Positions 25,260 through 34,395 of a stretch of DNA of 64,000 nt are shown piece after piece. Each line of letters begins with the position of its first letter. Positions within the stretch are counted from its first letter, which is position 1. This stretch comes from an uncultured Erysipelotrichaceae bacterium. Lineage in GTDB: Bacteria; Bacillota_I; Bacilli_A; RFN20; CAG-826. Location: NCBI GenBank assembly GCA_902802905.1, contig CADCNT010000005.1, forward strand, positions 1-64,000, written 5' to 3'. The translations under genes were made by a program, and so were the position numbers. Under the pieces are notes generated by a model. The model was not told where the DNA came from and did not search any database. It saw nothing but the letters and a program-made list of their open reading frames with translations.

Positions 25260-26356
25260 GATTCTTTGCCTCCTGTTGTAAATATGCATAAATGAAATTG
25301 TCGATTCCGCCATTCATCACAGCCTGGACATCTACTTCTTCATAATTTGTACGATTGTCTTTCACTAAGGTGTAGGGACAGAAGACATATGATCTAATTT
25401 GGCTTCCCCATTCAATATTTTTCTTTTCGCCAACAATAGAATTAAGAGCGTTATTTCTTTTCTCTACTTCTAACAAATAGAGTTTGCTCTTTAACATCAT
25501 CATCGCGGTTTCTTTATTAGATAATTGGCTTCTTTCAATCTGACATGAAACAACAATGCCGGTAGGTAAGTGAGTAATGCGAACAGCAGTTTCGACTTTA
25601 TTGACATTTTGACCGCCTGCGCCACCACTTCTATATGTATCAACCTTTAAATCAGCGTCGTTAATTTCGATGTTTATAGAGTCGTTTTGGAATTCAGGAA
25701 TAACATTGACACTAGCAAAGCTAGTATGTCTTCTCTTGTTCGCATCAAAAGGTGAGATTCTCACTAAACGATGAACGCCTTTTTCACCTTTTAACAAACC
25801 ATAAGCGTGTTTACCACTAATCTTAATGGTGACACTTTTAATACCAGCTTCTTCACCAGGTTCAAAAGAGATGAGTTGCATCTTAAATTTATGATTCTCG
25901 GCGTATAAAACATACATGCGATAAAGCATATCAGCCCAATCTTGAGCTTCTGTTCCACCAGCGCCTGGATGAATTTCTAAGATTGCGTTTAAATTATCAA
26001 ACTCGCCACTGAATAATCGGTCCACTTCAAACTCTTCAACATCTTTTTTGAGTTGTTCAAAAGAATCACAAATGGATTCGTATATTGATTCATCACCCAG
26101 TTCTAAAAGTTCCACTAAATCAGTGTATGTAGAACTAATTGATTTATATGATTCGTAAGTTGTACGAATTGTATTTAAACGATTAATCGTTTCTAATGCA
26201 GATTGTCGATCATTCCAAAAGTCTGGAGATTCCGATTTATCTGTTAGTTCTTTAATCTCGGCTTCTAATTTAGCCAAGTCAAAGAGAAGACCCGAGTTGA
26301 CGGATTCTCTCGCCAACAGCACCAAGTTCTTGTCTTAAAGTAACTAGGTCTTTCAT
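25252..26356 (-). CDS. prfB: Peptide chain release factor 2, expressed by programmed +1 frameshift
   Basis: RF2 ends translation at UGA and UAA. The first 25 codons run from ATG 26356 to CTT, then an in-frame UGA. The main frame continues from GAC after a +1 shift at CUU UGA C. The body shows the SPF stop-codon motif ([15 protein letters not shown]) and the peptidyl-hydrolysis GGQ ([12 protein letters not shown]). UGA at codon 26 is where Escherichia coli has it. The ATG overlaps the secA stop as TAATG. The upstream Shine-Dalgarno-like stimulator is weak here (CTCGGGTCTTCT). Confidence 0.95.
26278..26284 (-). promoter_or_regulatory. Autoregulatory +1 frameshift site of prfB
   Basis: Minus-strand CTTTGAC: the ribosome pauses at UGA when RF2 is scarce and slips from CUU to UUU, restoring RF2. 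The site is classical, but the AGGGGG-like spur that usually lies 3 bases upstream is replaced by CGGGTCTTCT. Confidence 0.93.
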
Positions 26357-28815
26357 TACTCTTTTTTCTCCTCGACTTCAGCGTCGATGACATCGCCCTT
26401 ATTTTCTTCTTGTGGCTTTTCTTCAACTGGTTTTCTTTCCACTTTGACATTTACAAGATTTAAAACAGCGTCAACACTAGCGATGTTTAAGCATTCTCTA
26501 AACATCTTGTAGCCTTCATTAACATAGTCTTGTAATGGGTTAACGTTCGCATAGCTTCTTAAGTGAATACCTTCTCTTAATCTTGCCATTGCGTCGATAT
26601 GTTTAGTCCAGTTTTGATCAATACATCTTAAAATGTAGTTTCTTTCAATTTGTTCAGCGAGTTCTTCTGGCCATTCTTTTCTTCTTTCAAGATAATAATC
26701 TTGAATTGTTTCACCTAAATCTGGTCCACATTCTTCTGGATAAGATTCATCAAACGCTGCAGAATTTAATGTGCCAGCAGGTAAGAATCTTGGTTCGACT
26801 TCCTTGAGTAAAAGTTCACCGCTAACTAGGTTAGAGTTACTTCCAACTGGAACCGCTTTTCCACACAAGAAATCGCCTGTGGTCTTAAAGATTTCATCAA
26901 CAATGTCATGAATATCTTTACCTTCAATGATTCTATCACGTTTGTCATAGACAATTTGACGTTGTTTGGCTAAAACATCATCATATTCAAGTAATGATTT
27001 ACGCGTATCAAAGTTTTGTCCTTCGATACGTTTTTGAGCACTGGTAATAACGCTAGAAACCATCTTTGCTTCAAGAGCTTCATCTCCAAAGTTCTTCTCA
27101 ATGTAGTTACGCATATTATCAGCAGCGAATCTGATTAAAAGTTCATCATCAAAGGAAACATAGAATCTAGAGAAGCCTGGATCACCTTGACGGCCAGAAC
27201 GACCACGCAATTGGTTATCAATACGTCTAGATTCATGTCTTTCAGTGCCTAAGACACAAAGGCCACTTAAGTGAGAATAGCCTTTTTCCGCTAATTCTTT
27301 CTTTTTATCTTCAGGAACTGTGGATTCTAAGTTACGAACTTGATCATCGATTTTGATATCGGTACCTCTACCAGCCATGTTAGTAGCAAGAGTGATAGAG
27401 CCTAACTTACCAGCATCTTTAATAATTTCAGCTTCGCGAGCGTGGTTTTTAGCATTCAACATTTCATGTTGCAAACCAGCTTCAGTTAAATAACTGGAGA
27501 TTTCTTCAGATGATTCAACTGAAACAGTACCAATTAAAATTGGCTGTCCGATAGCGTGTCTAGCTTTGACTTCTTCCACTAATGCTCTTAATTTTGGAGC
27601 TTTATGCGCATAGATATAATCGAGTGCGTCCACACGAGCAATTGGTCTGTTTGGTGGAACACAAACAACACGCATGTTATAAATTTTTCTAAATTCCTCT
27701 TCTTCAGTTTTAGCGGTACCGGTCATACCAGCCATTTTCTTATAAAGACGGAAGAAGTTTTGGTAAGTAATGGTTGCTAAAGTTGTGGTCTCTTGTTTGA
27801 TTTCCACATTTTCTTTAGCTTGGACGGCTTGATGTAAACCATCAGACCATTCTCTTCCTGGAAGGACACGGCCTGTAAATTGGTCAATAATTTGTACTTG
27901 TCCTTCAGCATCGACTAAATAGTCGACATCTCTAAACATAATATAGTTTGCTCTTAAAGCATTATGAATTCTATGAACTAGATCAGCGTATTCAGGATCA
28001 TAAAGATTCTTAATACCGAACATTCTATCCGCTTTAGCATTACCTTCATCAGTTAAGTTAACAGTCTTTTCTTTAACATCAACGACATAGTCGACATCTT
28101 TCTTTAAGACTTTAACGAATCTATCGGCAACTGTGTATTGAGATGCGCTTGCTCTAGCACCACCAGAAATAATAAGTGGGGTTCTAGATTCATCAATTAA
28201 AATTGAGTCAGCTTCATCAACGATACAGAAGTTAAGTCCTCTAAGGACTCTACCTTGCATGGATGTTGCCATATTATCTCTTAGATAATCGAAACCTAAT
28301 TCTGAATTTGTTGTATATGTGATATCACAAAGATATGCTTCTTTTTTCTCTGAAGTAGTCTTTGTTCTAAGGTTAACACCAACAGTTAAGCCTAAGAATC
28401 TATAAATTTGTCCCATCCAGTTAGCATCACGTTCTGACAGATATTCGTTAACTGTAACAACGTGAACACCATTACCTGCTAAAGCGTTTAAATAAACAGC
28501 CATGGTAGCAGTTAAGGTCTTACCTTCACCGGTTTTCATTTCTGCAACGTCTCCAGCGTGTAAAACTAATGAACCAATAACTTGTACTTTATAAGGGAAT
28601 TCAGATAGTGTTCTTCTTGCTGCTTCTCTTGCAACCGCAAAAGCTTCGACTTTAATGTCATCTAAGGTTTTGCCATTAGCGAGCAATTCTTTAAAATAAG
28701 GTGTTTTTGCTCTTAGTTCGTCATCGCTTAAAGCTTTCATTTCATCTTCAAGAGCGAGGACCTTATCAGCAATTTTTGAATATTTTTTAAGTGCTAATTT
28801 ATCAAATAGACCCAT
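26356..28815 (-). CDS. secA: Protein translocase ATPase SecA
   Basis: SecA drives secretion through SecYEG. The 819-residue protein has Walker A EMKTGEGKT (about 100), the DEAD-like VDEADSIL (about 200), the PPXD region, and motif VI QLRGRSGRQGDPG (about 525). The C-terminus ends in an acidic/lysine tail (PQEENKGDVIDAEVEEKKE) and lacks the CxCxSGxxxxxCHG zinc site found in many SecA proteins. The gene is followed without a gap by prfB, the same order as in Bacillus. Confidence 0.98.
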   Translation of the reverse strand: MGLFDKLALKKYSKIADKVLALEDEMKALSDDELRAKTPYFKELLANGKTLDDIKVEAFAVAREAARRTLSEFPYKVQVIGSLVLHAGDVAEMKTGEGKTLTATMAVYLNALAGNGVHVVTVNEYLSERDANWMGQIYRFLGLTVGVNLRTKTTSEKKEAYLCDITYTTNSELGFDYLRDNMATSMQGRVLRGLNFCIVDEADSILIDESRTPLIISGGARASASQYTVADRFVKVLKKDVDYVVDVKEKTVNLTDEGNAKADRMFGIKNLYDPEYADLVHRIHNALRANYIMFRDVDYLVDAEGQVQIIDQFTGRVLPGREWSDGLHQAVQAKENVEIKQETTTLATITYQNFFRLYKKMAGMTGTAKTEEEEFRKIYNMRVVCVPPNRPIARVDALDYIYAHKAPKLRALVEEVKARHAIGQPILIGTVSVESSEEISSYLTEAGLQHEMLNAKNHAREAEIIKDAGKLGSITLATNMAGRGTDIKIDDQVRNLESTVPEDKKKELAEKGYSHLSGLCVLGTERHESRRIDNQLRGRSGRQGDPGFSRFYVSFDDELLIRFAADNMRNYIEKNFGDEALEAKMVSSVITSAQKRIEGQNFDTRKSLLEYDDVLAKQRQIVYDKRDRIIEGKDIHDIVDEIFKTTGDFLCGKAVPVGSNSNLVSGELLLKEVEPRFLPAGTLNSAAFDESYPEECGPDLGETIQDYYLERRKEWPEELAEQIERNYILRCIDQNWTKHIDAMARLREGIHLRSYANVNPLQDYVNEGYKMFRECLNIASVDAVLNLVNVKVERKPVEEKPQEENKGDVIDAEVEEKKE

Positions 28816-28915
28816 ATAATACCTCCAATAATCTTTCTTTAAATAATAAAGAACGGATTAACATTCGCTAGAATAATATATCATTTATGTATTAGTTTTT
28901 GCTAATACAAAATAG

Positions 28916-29539
28916 TTAATATTCTTGTTTTTCCTTCTTTTTTGTTTTTGCAATTACTAAAACTTCAATCTTTTTAGCTCCTCTCTTTTTTAATAAATCA
29001 ATACAACTCATAGCTGTACTACCAGTAGTAAAGATATCATCTACAAACAATATTTTTTTATCCTTCAAATCGACATTTTCGATTGCGAATATTTTGTTAA
29101 CTTCATATCTTTTTTTAAAAGACTGACTAGACTGTTTATGAGCCTCAATCTTTGTAATGATTGGTAGCATTTTTAACTTTAACGACTTGAAGATTTCCAC
29201 CACATGATTGAATCCTCTTTTTTCATCTTCAATATGATAAGAAGGAGCCGGAACAACATAATAACCGTGGTAATTAATCCTTAAATAATTAATATAGCGA
29301 TATAAAAATACATCCTTAAGTTCATAGTCATAACATCCTTTAAATTTATAGATTAATTCTTTTATGAAATCTGTATATTCATAAATCGAAATGGCTCTAA
29401 CAGATCCAATTTTAAAGTTAATAAATTTTGCCTCTAATTTAGCAAAGCAATTCTCACATAAAATGTTATTTTTACTAATTAGACTATATAAAGAATAGTC
29501 AGTTATTCTTTTAAAACAAACCTTGCAATAATTATCCAT
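28916..29539 (-). CDS. comFC: ComFC-like phosphoribosyltransferase-fold protein
   Basis: The 207-residue protein has an N-terminal zinc-finger-like pair (CKVCFKR and CENCFAK) and a C-terminal PRPP-binding loop ILFVDDIFTTGSTA (about 165-178). In naturally competent bacteria ComFC works with the ComFA helicase in uptake of transforming DNA. It overlaps comFA by 8 bases. Other competence genes are not in the window. It could also act in general DNA processing. Confidence 0.9.
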   Translation of the reverse strand: MDNYCKVCFKRITDYSLYSLISKNNILCENCFAKLEAKFINFKIGSVRAISIYEYTDFIKELIYKFKGCYDYELKDVFLYRYINYLRINYHGYYVVPAPSYHIEDEKRGFNHVVEIFKSLKLKMLPIITKIEAHKQSSQSFKKRYEVNKIFAIENVDLKDKKILFVDDIFTTGSTAMSCIDLLKKRGAKKIEVLVIAKTKKKEKQEY

Positions 29540-30680
29540 TTAATGCCTCATTAGATTTCATAATATCGTTAATTGCCGTCACCATACTCTTGGTGGTTTT
29601 TGATGCATAGAATATGACATCCCCAGTAGGCGCATCAGCTTTTCTGCCTGCTCTTCCTGCAATTTGGATTAAAGTGCCTTTTTCATATATTTTATGGTCA
29701 CTTTGACAAACAATTACCTGTAAATTTCTAACAGTTACACCTCTTTCTAAAACGGAAGTTGTTACCAAATATTGATATATTCCATGCCGAAAATTTTCTA
29801 TGATTTCATTCCTTTTATTCCGTTTAGAATGAACATAGTTACCTCCAGAAACAAAAGCATTCAAAATCTTAAATATTCTTTCACAAGAATCAATTGTCGG
29901 AGCAAAAATAAAAGCTTGTTTTCCTTCTTTCACATACCTTTTTAGCTTTCTTATGATTAGAACAAATTGAATTAACTTTTTTGCGTTTATAATGACAGGA
30001 ACAGGAAGTGGATGTCTATGAAATCTTGTATCTAATCTTAAGATGTCTTTGTTACTTCCTGAAAAATGATTTATCACTTCTTTTGATGGCGTTGCCGACA
30101 TCATTACATAATGTCCACATAATGATTTAAAAAACATTTCATGAAGTACAGGATCATTTTTGAAAGGAAAGGCATCAATTTCGTCTAGCACTATCAAAGA
30201 AAAGTAATTTTTAAATCTATATAGTTGATGTGTTGTTAAAACTACAATGTCTCCTTCTTTCTCTTTTGTATGTCCTCCGTAAAGACATATTACTCTATTT
30301 TTATTAAATATTTCTTTTAACCTATTATGTAATTCTATTGCTACATCTCTTCTTGGCAACGCAAAGGCAACTTTATCCCCACAATTAAGAGCATATTGTA
30401 TTATTTGCAAGCTTATTTCTGTCTTACCAGATCCACACACCGCAAAAACTAAACTATCAATACCTTTCTTATAGTTCTCAACCAACTTATCTGACAATTC
30501 CTTCTGTTCTGGAGATAGTTCATATTCTAGATATATAGGTGCTTTCTTTGGATAAGATGGTTTATGTTCTACTTCTTCGCCTTTAAAAGAAATGCATCTA
30601 CGACAATATGGCTTACCATTTAATATTCCTATCGAATGAATATCGGTGTTTCCACAAATCGGGCATTTGTAAGATTCCAT
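29532..30680 (-). CDS. comFA: ComFA-like DEAD-box helicase
   Basis: ComFA is an ATP-dependent DNA translocase in competence. The 382-residue protein has a four-cysteine zinc finger at the start (CPICGN...CRRCISF), Walker A AVCGSGKTE (about 81), LDEIDAFPF (DEAD-type box, about 168), SATPSKE and motif VI IQIAGRAGRKADAPTGD (about 338). It starts 116 bases after the small basic protein gene, with a structured RNA element in between. Confidence 0.92.
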   Translation of the reverse strand: MESYKCPICGNTDIHSIGILNGKPYCRRCISFKGEEVEHKPSYPKKAPIYLEYELSPEQKELSDKLVENYKKGIDSLVFAVCGSGKTEISLQIIQYALNCGDKVAFALPRRDVAIELHNRLKEIFNKNRVICLYGGHTKEKEGDIVVLTTHQLYRFKNYFSLIVLDEIDAFPFKNDPVLHEMFFKSLCGHYVMMSATPSKEVINHFSGSNKDILRLDTRFHRHPLPVPVIINAKKLIQFVLIIRKLKRYVKEGKQAFIFAPTIDSCERIFKILNAFVSGGNYVHSKRNKRNEIIENFRHGIYQYLVTTSVLERGVTVRNLQVIVCQSDHKIYEKGTLIQIAGRAGRKADAPTGDVIFYASKTTKSMVTAINDIMKSNEALNG

Positions 30681-30720
30681 ATTGAATTATCTCCTTTCTT
30701 TTGATTAAATATATCTACAA

Positions 30721-30807
30721 GTTGTCATGCAGAGCTAAATAGGCTCAGACAACAGCGCACCAATTGGCAGCTCGATCTGCCCGATGCACTAAGTCCCTAG
30801 CGGACTT
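30721..30807 (-). ncRNA. Structured RNA element between a small basic ORF and comFA
   Basis: On the minus strand three hairpins follow each other: AAGTCC/GGACTT over the upstream stop codon, then AGTGCATC/GGTGCGCT enclosing GGCAG/CTGCC, then GTTGTC/GACAAC enclosing GAGC/GCTC. The eight-pair outer stem of the second hairpin uses two G-U pairs that become C-A mismatches on the plus strand, so the functional RNA is probably minus-strand. It lies in the comFA leader. It matches no riboswitch class I know. Confidence 0.45.
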
Positions 30808-30814
30808 TTTTATT
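30791..30814 (+). terminator. Plus-strand terminator over the end of the small basic gene
   Basis: AAGTCC/GGACTT with a 5-base loop is followed by a T run on the plus strand (TTTTTATTTTTTT). No clear plus-strand gene ends here, so it either stops antisense transcription into the basic gene or is the first hairpin of the minus-strand element. Confidence 0.5.
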
Positions 30815-31171
30815 TTTTTCCAAATACTTTTTATATTTTTTAGTTAATTGAGGTTTCTTTCTTTTAATTAATTCAATTCTAGGTTTATCTACATTATCGA
30901 CTTTCAAACCAACTAATTCATGATCACCCAAATCTTCATGAGAAGCTATCACTGGTTTTTTATGCACAAAAGAAGCTTTTACAGTGATTCCAATCGGAAC
31001 TTTTAGCATTATTCTGTCATTTCTTCCTGTAGTATCAAAAACAACTATCCAATACTTATTGCTTTTACGATCCAGTCTAAAAACTAAGGATGGATGACCT
31101 AATCGGCCAGTATGGAACGTTGTATAAAATTTTCCTCTTAGAATTCTGATCCTTTTTCGTTTTTTACTCAT
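30797..31171 (-). CDS. Small basic protein of unknown function
   Basis: The 124-residue protein is very basic at both ends (MSKKRKRIRILRGKF and KPQLTKKYKKYLEKNKK). The middle is beta-rich, with GHPSLVFRLDRKSNKYWIVV and a later HKKPVIASHEDLGDHELVG. I do not recognise it with certainty; similar small basic proteins with an HPS motif occur in Firmicute genomes. I chose ATG 31171 because AGGAGGTG lies 6 bases upstream; an upstream in-frame start at 31231 is within the terminator region. It could bind nucleic acid. Confidence 0.7.
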   Translation of the reverse strand: MSKKRKRIRILRGKFYTTFHTGRLGHPSLVFRLDRKSNKYWIVVFDTTGRNDRIMLKVPIGITVKASFVHKKPVIASHEDLGDHELVGLKVDNVDKPRIELIKRKKPQLTKKYKKYLEKNKKVR

Positions 31172-31231
31172 TAGACACCTCCTTTCTGTTATGGATTTCA
31201 TGACTTTAGGAAGGTTTTGAAAAGCAATCAT

Positions 31232-31268
31232 TAAAAAACCCTCTCATATATATAAGAGGGAATTTTTT
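31232..31268 (-). terminator. Bidirectional terminator after rpiB
   Basis: CCCTCT/AGAGGG stem with a 10-base loop, TTTTTT on the minus strand and AATTTTTTCG on the plus strand. It ends the prfA-prmC-tsaC-rpiB operon. Confidence 0.8.
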
Positions 31269-31299
31269 CGAAAATTTTGAAAATTATTTTAATTTTTTA

Positions 31300-31737
31300 T
31301 TATTTTTCTATTTCGGATATTAGATCAACACGGGTTTGATGACGTCCGCCTTCAAAATCAGTTGATATAAATATATCAACTCTTCTTAAAACATCATTCA
31401 AATCCATGAACTTTTGTCCAAAAGCGATAACATTAGCATTATTGTGTTGTCTCATGAGTCTAGCTACATCATCGTTATAAGCGATTCCACATCTAACTCC
31501 TTTTACTTTGTTTGCAGAAATAGCGATACCTTCACCACTAGTGCAAACTACAACACCATAGTCACATTCTTTGGAAGCAACTTTTCTTGCGACAGCTTCA
31601 CCATAGATTGGATAATGGCATGAATCTAATGTATATGTTCCAACATCAATTACTTCATGTCCTTCATTCTTTAAATGCTCTGCAATGGCGTTTTTGTATT
31701 CGAGTCCACCATGGTCACATCCTACTGCAATCTTCAT
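31300..31737 (-). CDS. rpiB: Ribose 5-phosphate isomerase B
   Basis: RpiB interconverts ribose 5-phosphate and ribulose 5-phosphate in the pentose phosphate pathway. The 145-residue protein begins MKIAVGCDHGGLEYK, has the active cysteine in GVVVCTSGEGIAISANK (about 65) and the RHNNAN-like RQHNNANVIAFG (about 98). Length and motifs are those of RpiB/LacAB. It is 1 base after tsaC and the last gene of the operon. Confidence 0.95.
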   Translation of the reverse strand: MKIAVGCDHGGLEYKNAIAEHLKNEGHEVIDVGTYTLDSCHYPIYGEAVARKVASKECDYGVVVCTSGEGIAISANKVKGVRCGIAYNDDVARLMRQHNNANVIAFGQKFMDLNDVLRRVDIFISTDFEGGRHQTRVDLISEIEK

Positions 31738-31738
31738 T

Positions 31739-32344
31739 TTATTTGCCTCCTTTTAACAAGCGACTGATATCTTCTAAGGAAATAGGTCCTTCTCTTAAAA
31801 TTTTAACTTCTTCTCCAGTAAGGTCAACTATTGTTGAAGGTCTGCCACCAGGGCAACTGCCTTCAAATACATAACCGACTTCATTTCCAAATATTTTTTT
31901 TACTTCATCTGAATTAAGAGCAGGTTTATCTCCACTCTTATTAGCGGATGGAACAAGCAAAGGCTTATCACAATAATTAATAAAATCTAATATTTCACGC
32001 ATATCAGGCACACGCACACCAATAACTCCAGTGTTATGAGTTACGTATCCAGGGATATTTTCCTTTGACTTAAGAAGCAAAGTGATTGAACCAGGTATAA
32101 AAGCATCAATTATCATTTGAGCCTCTTTTGAAACAAATGCATAATTATCGATATCATTTTTTGAACCTAACATAAGAGTGTAAGGTTTATCTTCTGGTCT
32201 ATTTTTAATTTTGTTCAAATATTGATAAGCAACATAATCATCAAAATAGACACCGAGTCCCATAACAGTTTCGGTAGGAAAAGCAATAACTCCAGAGTTA
32301 TCTAATACTGATTTGGCATAATCAAAATCATTAATTGAGCGCAT
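31739..32344 (-). CDS. tsaC: Threonylcarbamoyl-AMP synthase (TsaC/YrdC domain)
   Basis: It makes the threonylcarbamoyl-AMP needed for t6A at tRNA position 37. The 201-residue protein has the YrdC core: VIAFPTETVMGLGVYFDD near residue 18, IKNRPEDKPYTLML near residue 45, and PLLVPSANKSGDKPA near residue 127. It lacks the extra Sua5 domain. It overlaps prmC by 14 bases, the Firmicute order prfA-prmC-tsaC-rpiB. Confidence 0.94.
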   Translation of the reverse strand: MRSINDFDYAKSVLDNSGVIAFPTETVMGLGVYFDDYVAYQYLNKIKNRPEDKPYTLMLGSKNDIDNYAFVSKEAQMIIDAFIPGSITLLLKSKENIPGYVTHNTGVIGVRVPDMREILDFINYCDKPLLVPSANKSGDKPALNSDEVKKIFGNEVGYVFEGSCPGGRPSTIVDLTGEEVKILREGPISLEDISRLLKGGK

Positions 32345-33197
32345 CAGTTAATTCCTCATTTTTAACTATATATAAGAATCTATCTTTTCCATAAATATCT
32401 TTTTCAAATCTATACATGATATTTGGATATTTTGACTCGATGATATTAGTTAATCTATCTTTCATATCTTCACCAATTTCAAAAGCAATAATAAACTTTT
32501 GATCATTAAGTAATTGTTTATCAATAGAGGTTAATATCTCTTCGTAATATTTAGTGTCTGGATTTGCAAATAAAGCAAGGTGTGGTTCGTATTTTAATGT
32601 CTGTGGATCCACTGTTGATTCATCCAAGATATATGGTGGATTTGAGACAATGACATCGATGTTATTCTCATCCATAATTGGCGCAAGCATATCGCCTTGT
32701 CTAAGTTCAACTTCCACATTATGAAGTTTTGCGTTTTTTTCGGAAATTTTTAGGCATTTATCAGAAATATCGGTGCAAATTACCCTTGATTTAGGAAAAT
32801 ACTCTTTTAAATAGATACCTAAGATGCCTGAACCAGTTCCAATATCTATGATAGTAATTTTAGGGCTTTTCCCAAATAGTTTTATGATTTGAGTTAATAC
32901 ACCTACAGCTAGTTGCTCTGTTTCTTGTCGAGGGATTAAAACATCCTTCGTTACTATATAGTTTGAATTCACAAAATATGCATAACCTAAAACATACTGT
33001 AATGGTTCCCCATAGGTTATTTTTTCTATTTGAGAATTCAGCTTATTTGCATCTTTTATTTCATCATCAAAATGATTGAGCAAATCAAAAAAATCTTTAT
33101 AATTTCCGTTATCTACCAAAAGTGTTTTGATTGCGGTTAAATTTAAGTATTTGTTATTAAGATTTTTGAGTTCGAAAAATTTTTGGCGGTATGTCAT
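32331..33197 (-). CDS. prmC: Release factor glutamine methyltransferase
   Basis: PrmC methylates the GGQ glutamine of RF1 and RF2. The 288-residue protein has a helical N-terminal domain, the SAM-binding IDIGTGSGILGIYL (about 112) and the catalytic NPPYIL (about 183). It shares its start base with the end of prfA. Both of its substrates are encoded in this window (prfA next door, prfB at 25-26 kb). Confidence 0.96.
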   Translation of the reverse strand: MTYRQKFFELKNLNNKYLNLTAIKTLLVDNGNYKDFFDLLNHFDDEIKDANKLNSQIEKITYGEPLQYVLGYAYFVNSNYIVTKDVLIPRQETEQLAVGVLTQIIKLFGKSPKITIIDIGTGSGILGIYLKEYFPKSRVICTDISDKCLKISEKNAKLHNVEVELRQGDMLAPIMDENNIDVIVSNPPYILDESTVDPQTLKYEPHLALFANPDTKYYEEILTSIDKQLLNDQKFIIAFEIGEDMKDRLTNIIESKYPNIMYRFEKDIYGKDRFLYIVKNEELTDALN

Positions 33198-34273
33198 TAA
33201 TTCTCACCCGCGATTTTTTGTGATTGGTCAAAATGGATAAGTGCTTCAATAATGGAATCCAATTCACCTTCCATGACTCTATCTAATTGTTGAATAGTAA
33301 AACCAATTCTATGGTCTGTGACACGATTCTGTGGATAGTTATAAGTTCTAATCTTTTCGCTTCTTTCACCAGTGCCAACTTTAAGTTTTCTTTCAGCACC
33401 AATTTCTTCTTGCTGCTTTTCAAGCATTGTAGAATACATCTTTGCTCTTAACATTTGCATAGCGATTTCTCTATTTTGAATTTGTGATTTTTCAGTTTGG
33501 CAAGCAACAACAATACCGGTTGGAATGTGTGTAATACGAACTGCAGATTCAGTTTTGTTAACGTTTTGTCCGCCAGCGCCTTGTGAGTGATAGGTATCAA
33601 CTTGCAAATCGTTTGGATTAATTTCCACATCGATTTCTTCGGCTTCAGGCATAACTAAAACTGTAGCGGTAGAAGTATGAATTCTTCCACTAGCCTCGGT
33701 TTTAGGAACTCTTTGTACACGATGGGCTCCACTTTCGAATTTCAATTTGGAGTACACCATTTTTCCTTTTATCATAAATGACACTTGTGAGAATCCTCCG
33801 GCTTCTGATGGGCTTTCATCCATCATTTGGATTTTCCAGCCTTGGGCTTCTGCGTATCTCGTATACATTCTAAATAAGTCACCAGCAAAAATATTTGCTT
33901 CATCTCCACCGGCAGCGCCTCTAATCTCAACAATGATATTCTTATCGTCATTTGGATCTTTTGGAAGAAGCAACATTTTTAATTGTTCTTCAAGTTCTTC
34001 GTTCTCTTTAATGAGACGTTTGACTTCTTCTTTTCCCATTTCAGCGAGTTCAGGGTCTGAATCATTTGCCATCTCATAAGCGCCTTGGAGATCTTCTTCA
34101 TTCTTTTTATATTTATTAAAAGCTTCAACTTGTGGTTCTAATATTGCTCTTTCTTTAGAAATATCACGAAAATGTTTGATGTCTTTCATTGTGTTTTCAT
34201 CAAGCAATTCTTTATCAATTTCTTCTAAACGTTTCGTAGCAACGTTTAGTCTTTGGTACATGCTATCTTCCAT
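33197..34273 (-). CDS. prfA: Peptide chain release factor 1
   Basis: RF1 ends translation at UAA and UAG. The product from ATG 34273 is 358 residues, with the stop-codon region RVPKTEASGRIHTSTATV (about 185-202) and the GGQ loop [12 protein letters not shown] (about 225-236). I prefer 34273 because GAGGT precedes it; the longer frame from 34312 starts upstream of this site and reads through a likely -10 box. It is divergent from dnaX. Confidence 0.97.
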   Translation of the reverse strand: MEDSMYQRLNVATKRLEEIDKELLDENTMKDIKHFRDISKERAILEPQVEAFNKYKKNEEDLQGAYEMANDSDPELAEMGKEEVKRLIKENEELEEQLKMLLLPKDPNDDKNIIVEIRGAAGGDEANIFAGDLFRMYTRYAEAQGWKIQMMDESPSEAGGFSQVSFMIKGKMVYSKLKFESGAHRVQRVPKTEASGRIHTSTATVLVMPEAEEIDVEINPNDLQVDTYHSQGAGGQNVNKTESAVRITHIPTGIVVACQTEKSQIQNREIAMQMLRAKMYSTMLEKQQEEIGAERKLKVGTGERSEKIRTYNYPQNRVTDHRIGFTIQQLDRVMEGELDSIIEALIHFDQSQKIAGEN

Positions 34274-34369
34274 AATTACCTCAACCTGGCATATTGTATC
34301 ATATCTCTTCAAGAAGAAAAAGATTACTTAATATTAATATTAATTCTTCAAAGTGAACAGTGTTTGCTA

Positions 34370-34395
34370 TATACTAGAAAAAGGTAAAAAAACTT
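34370..34395 (+). promoter_or_regulatory. Putative promoter of the dnaX operon
   Basis: TATACT at 34370-34375 follows AT-rich sequence 20 bases before ATG 34396, giving a very short leader with only a weak AAAGG ribosome-binding site. Confidence 0.45.

Noticed and set aside
30721-30790. tRNA-like sequence (GAGC/GCTC arm and a CTCGAT loop)
   Set aside because: No acceptor stem, no anticodon arm of proper size and no T-loop of seven bases can be made.
30718-30812. Plus-strand small RNA ending at the terminator-like hairpin 30791-30814
   Set aside because: A weak promoter (TTGAAT-18-TAAATA) exists, but the central stem carries two C-A mismatches on this strand, so the minus-strand reading is preferred. 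It is not fully excluded.
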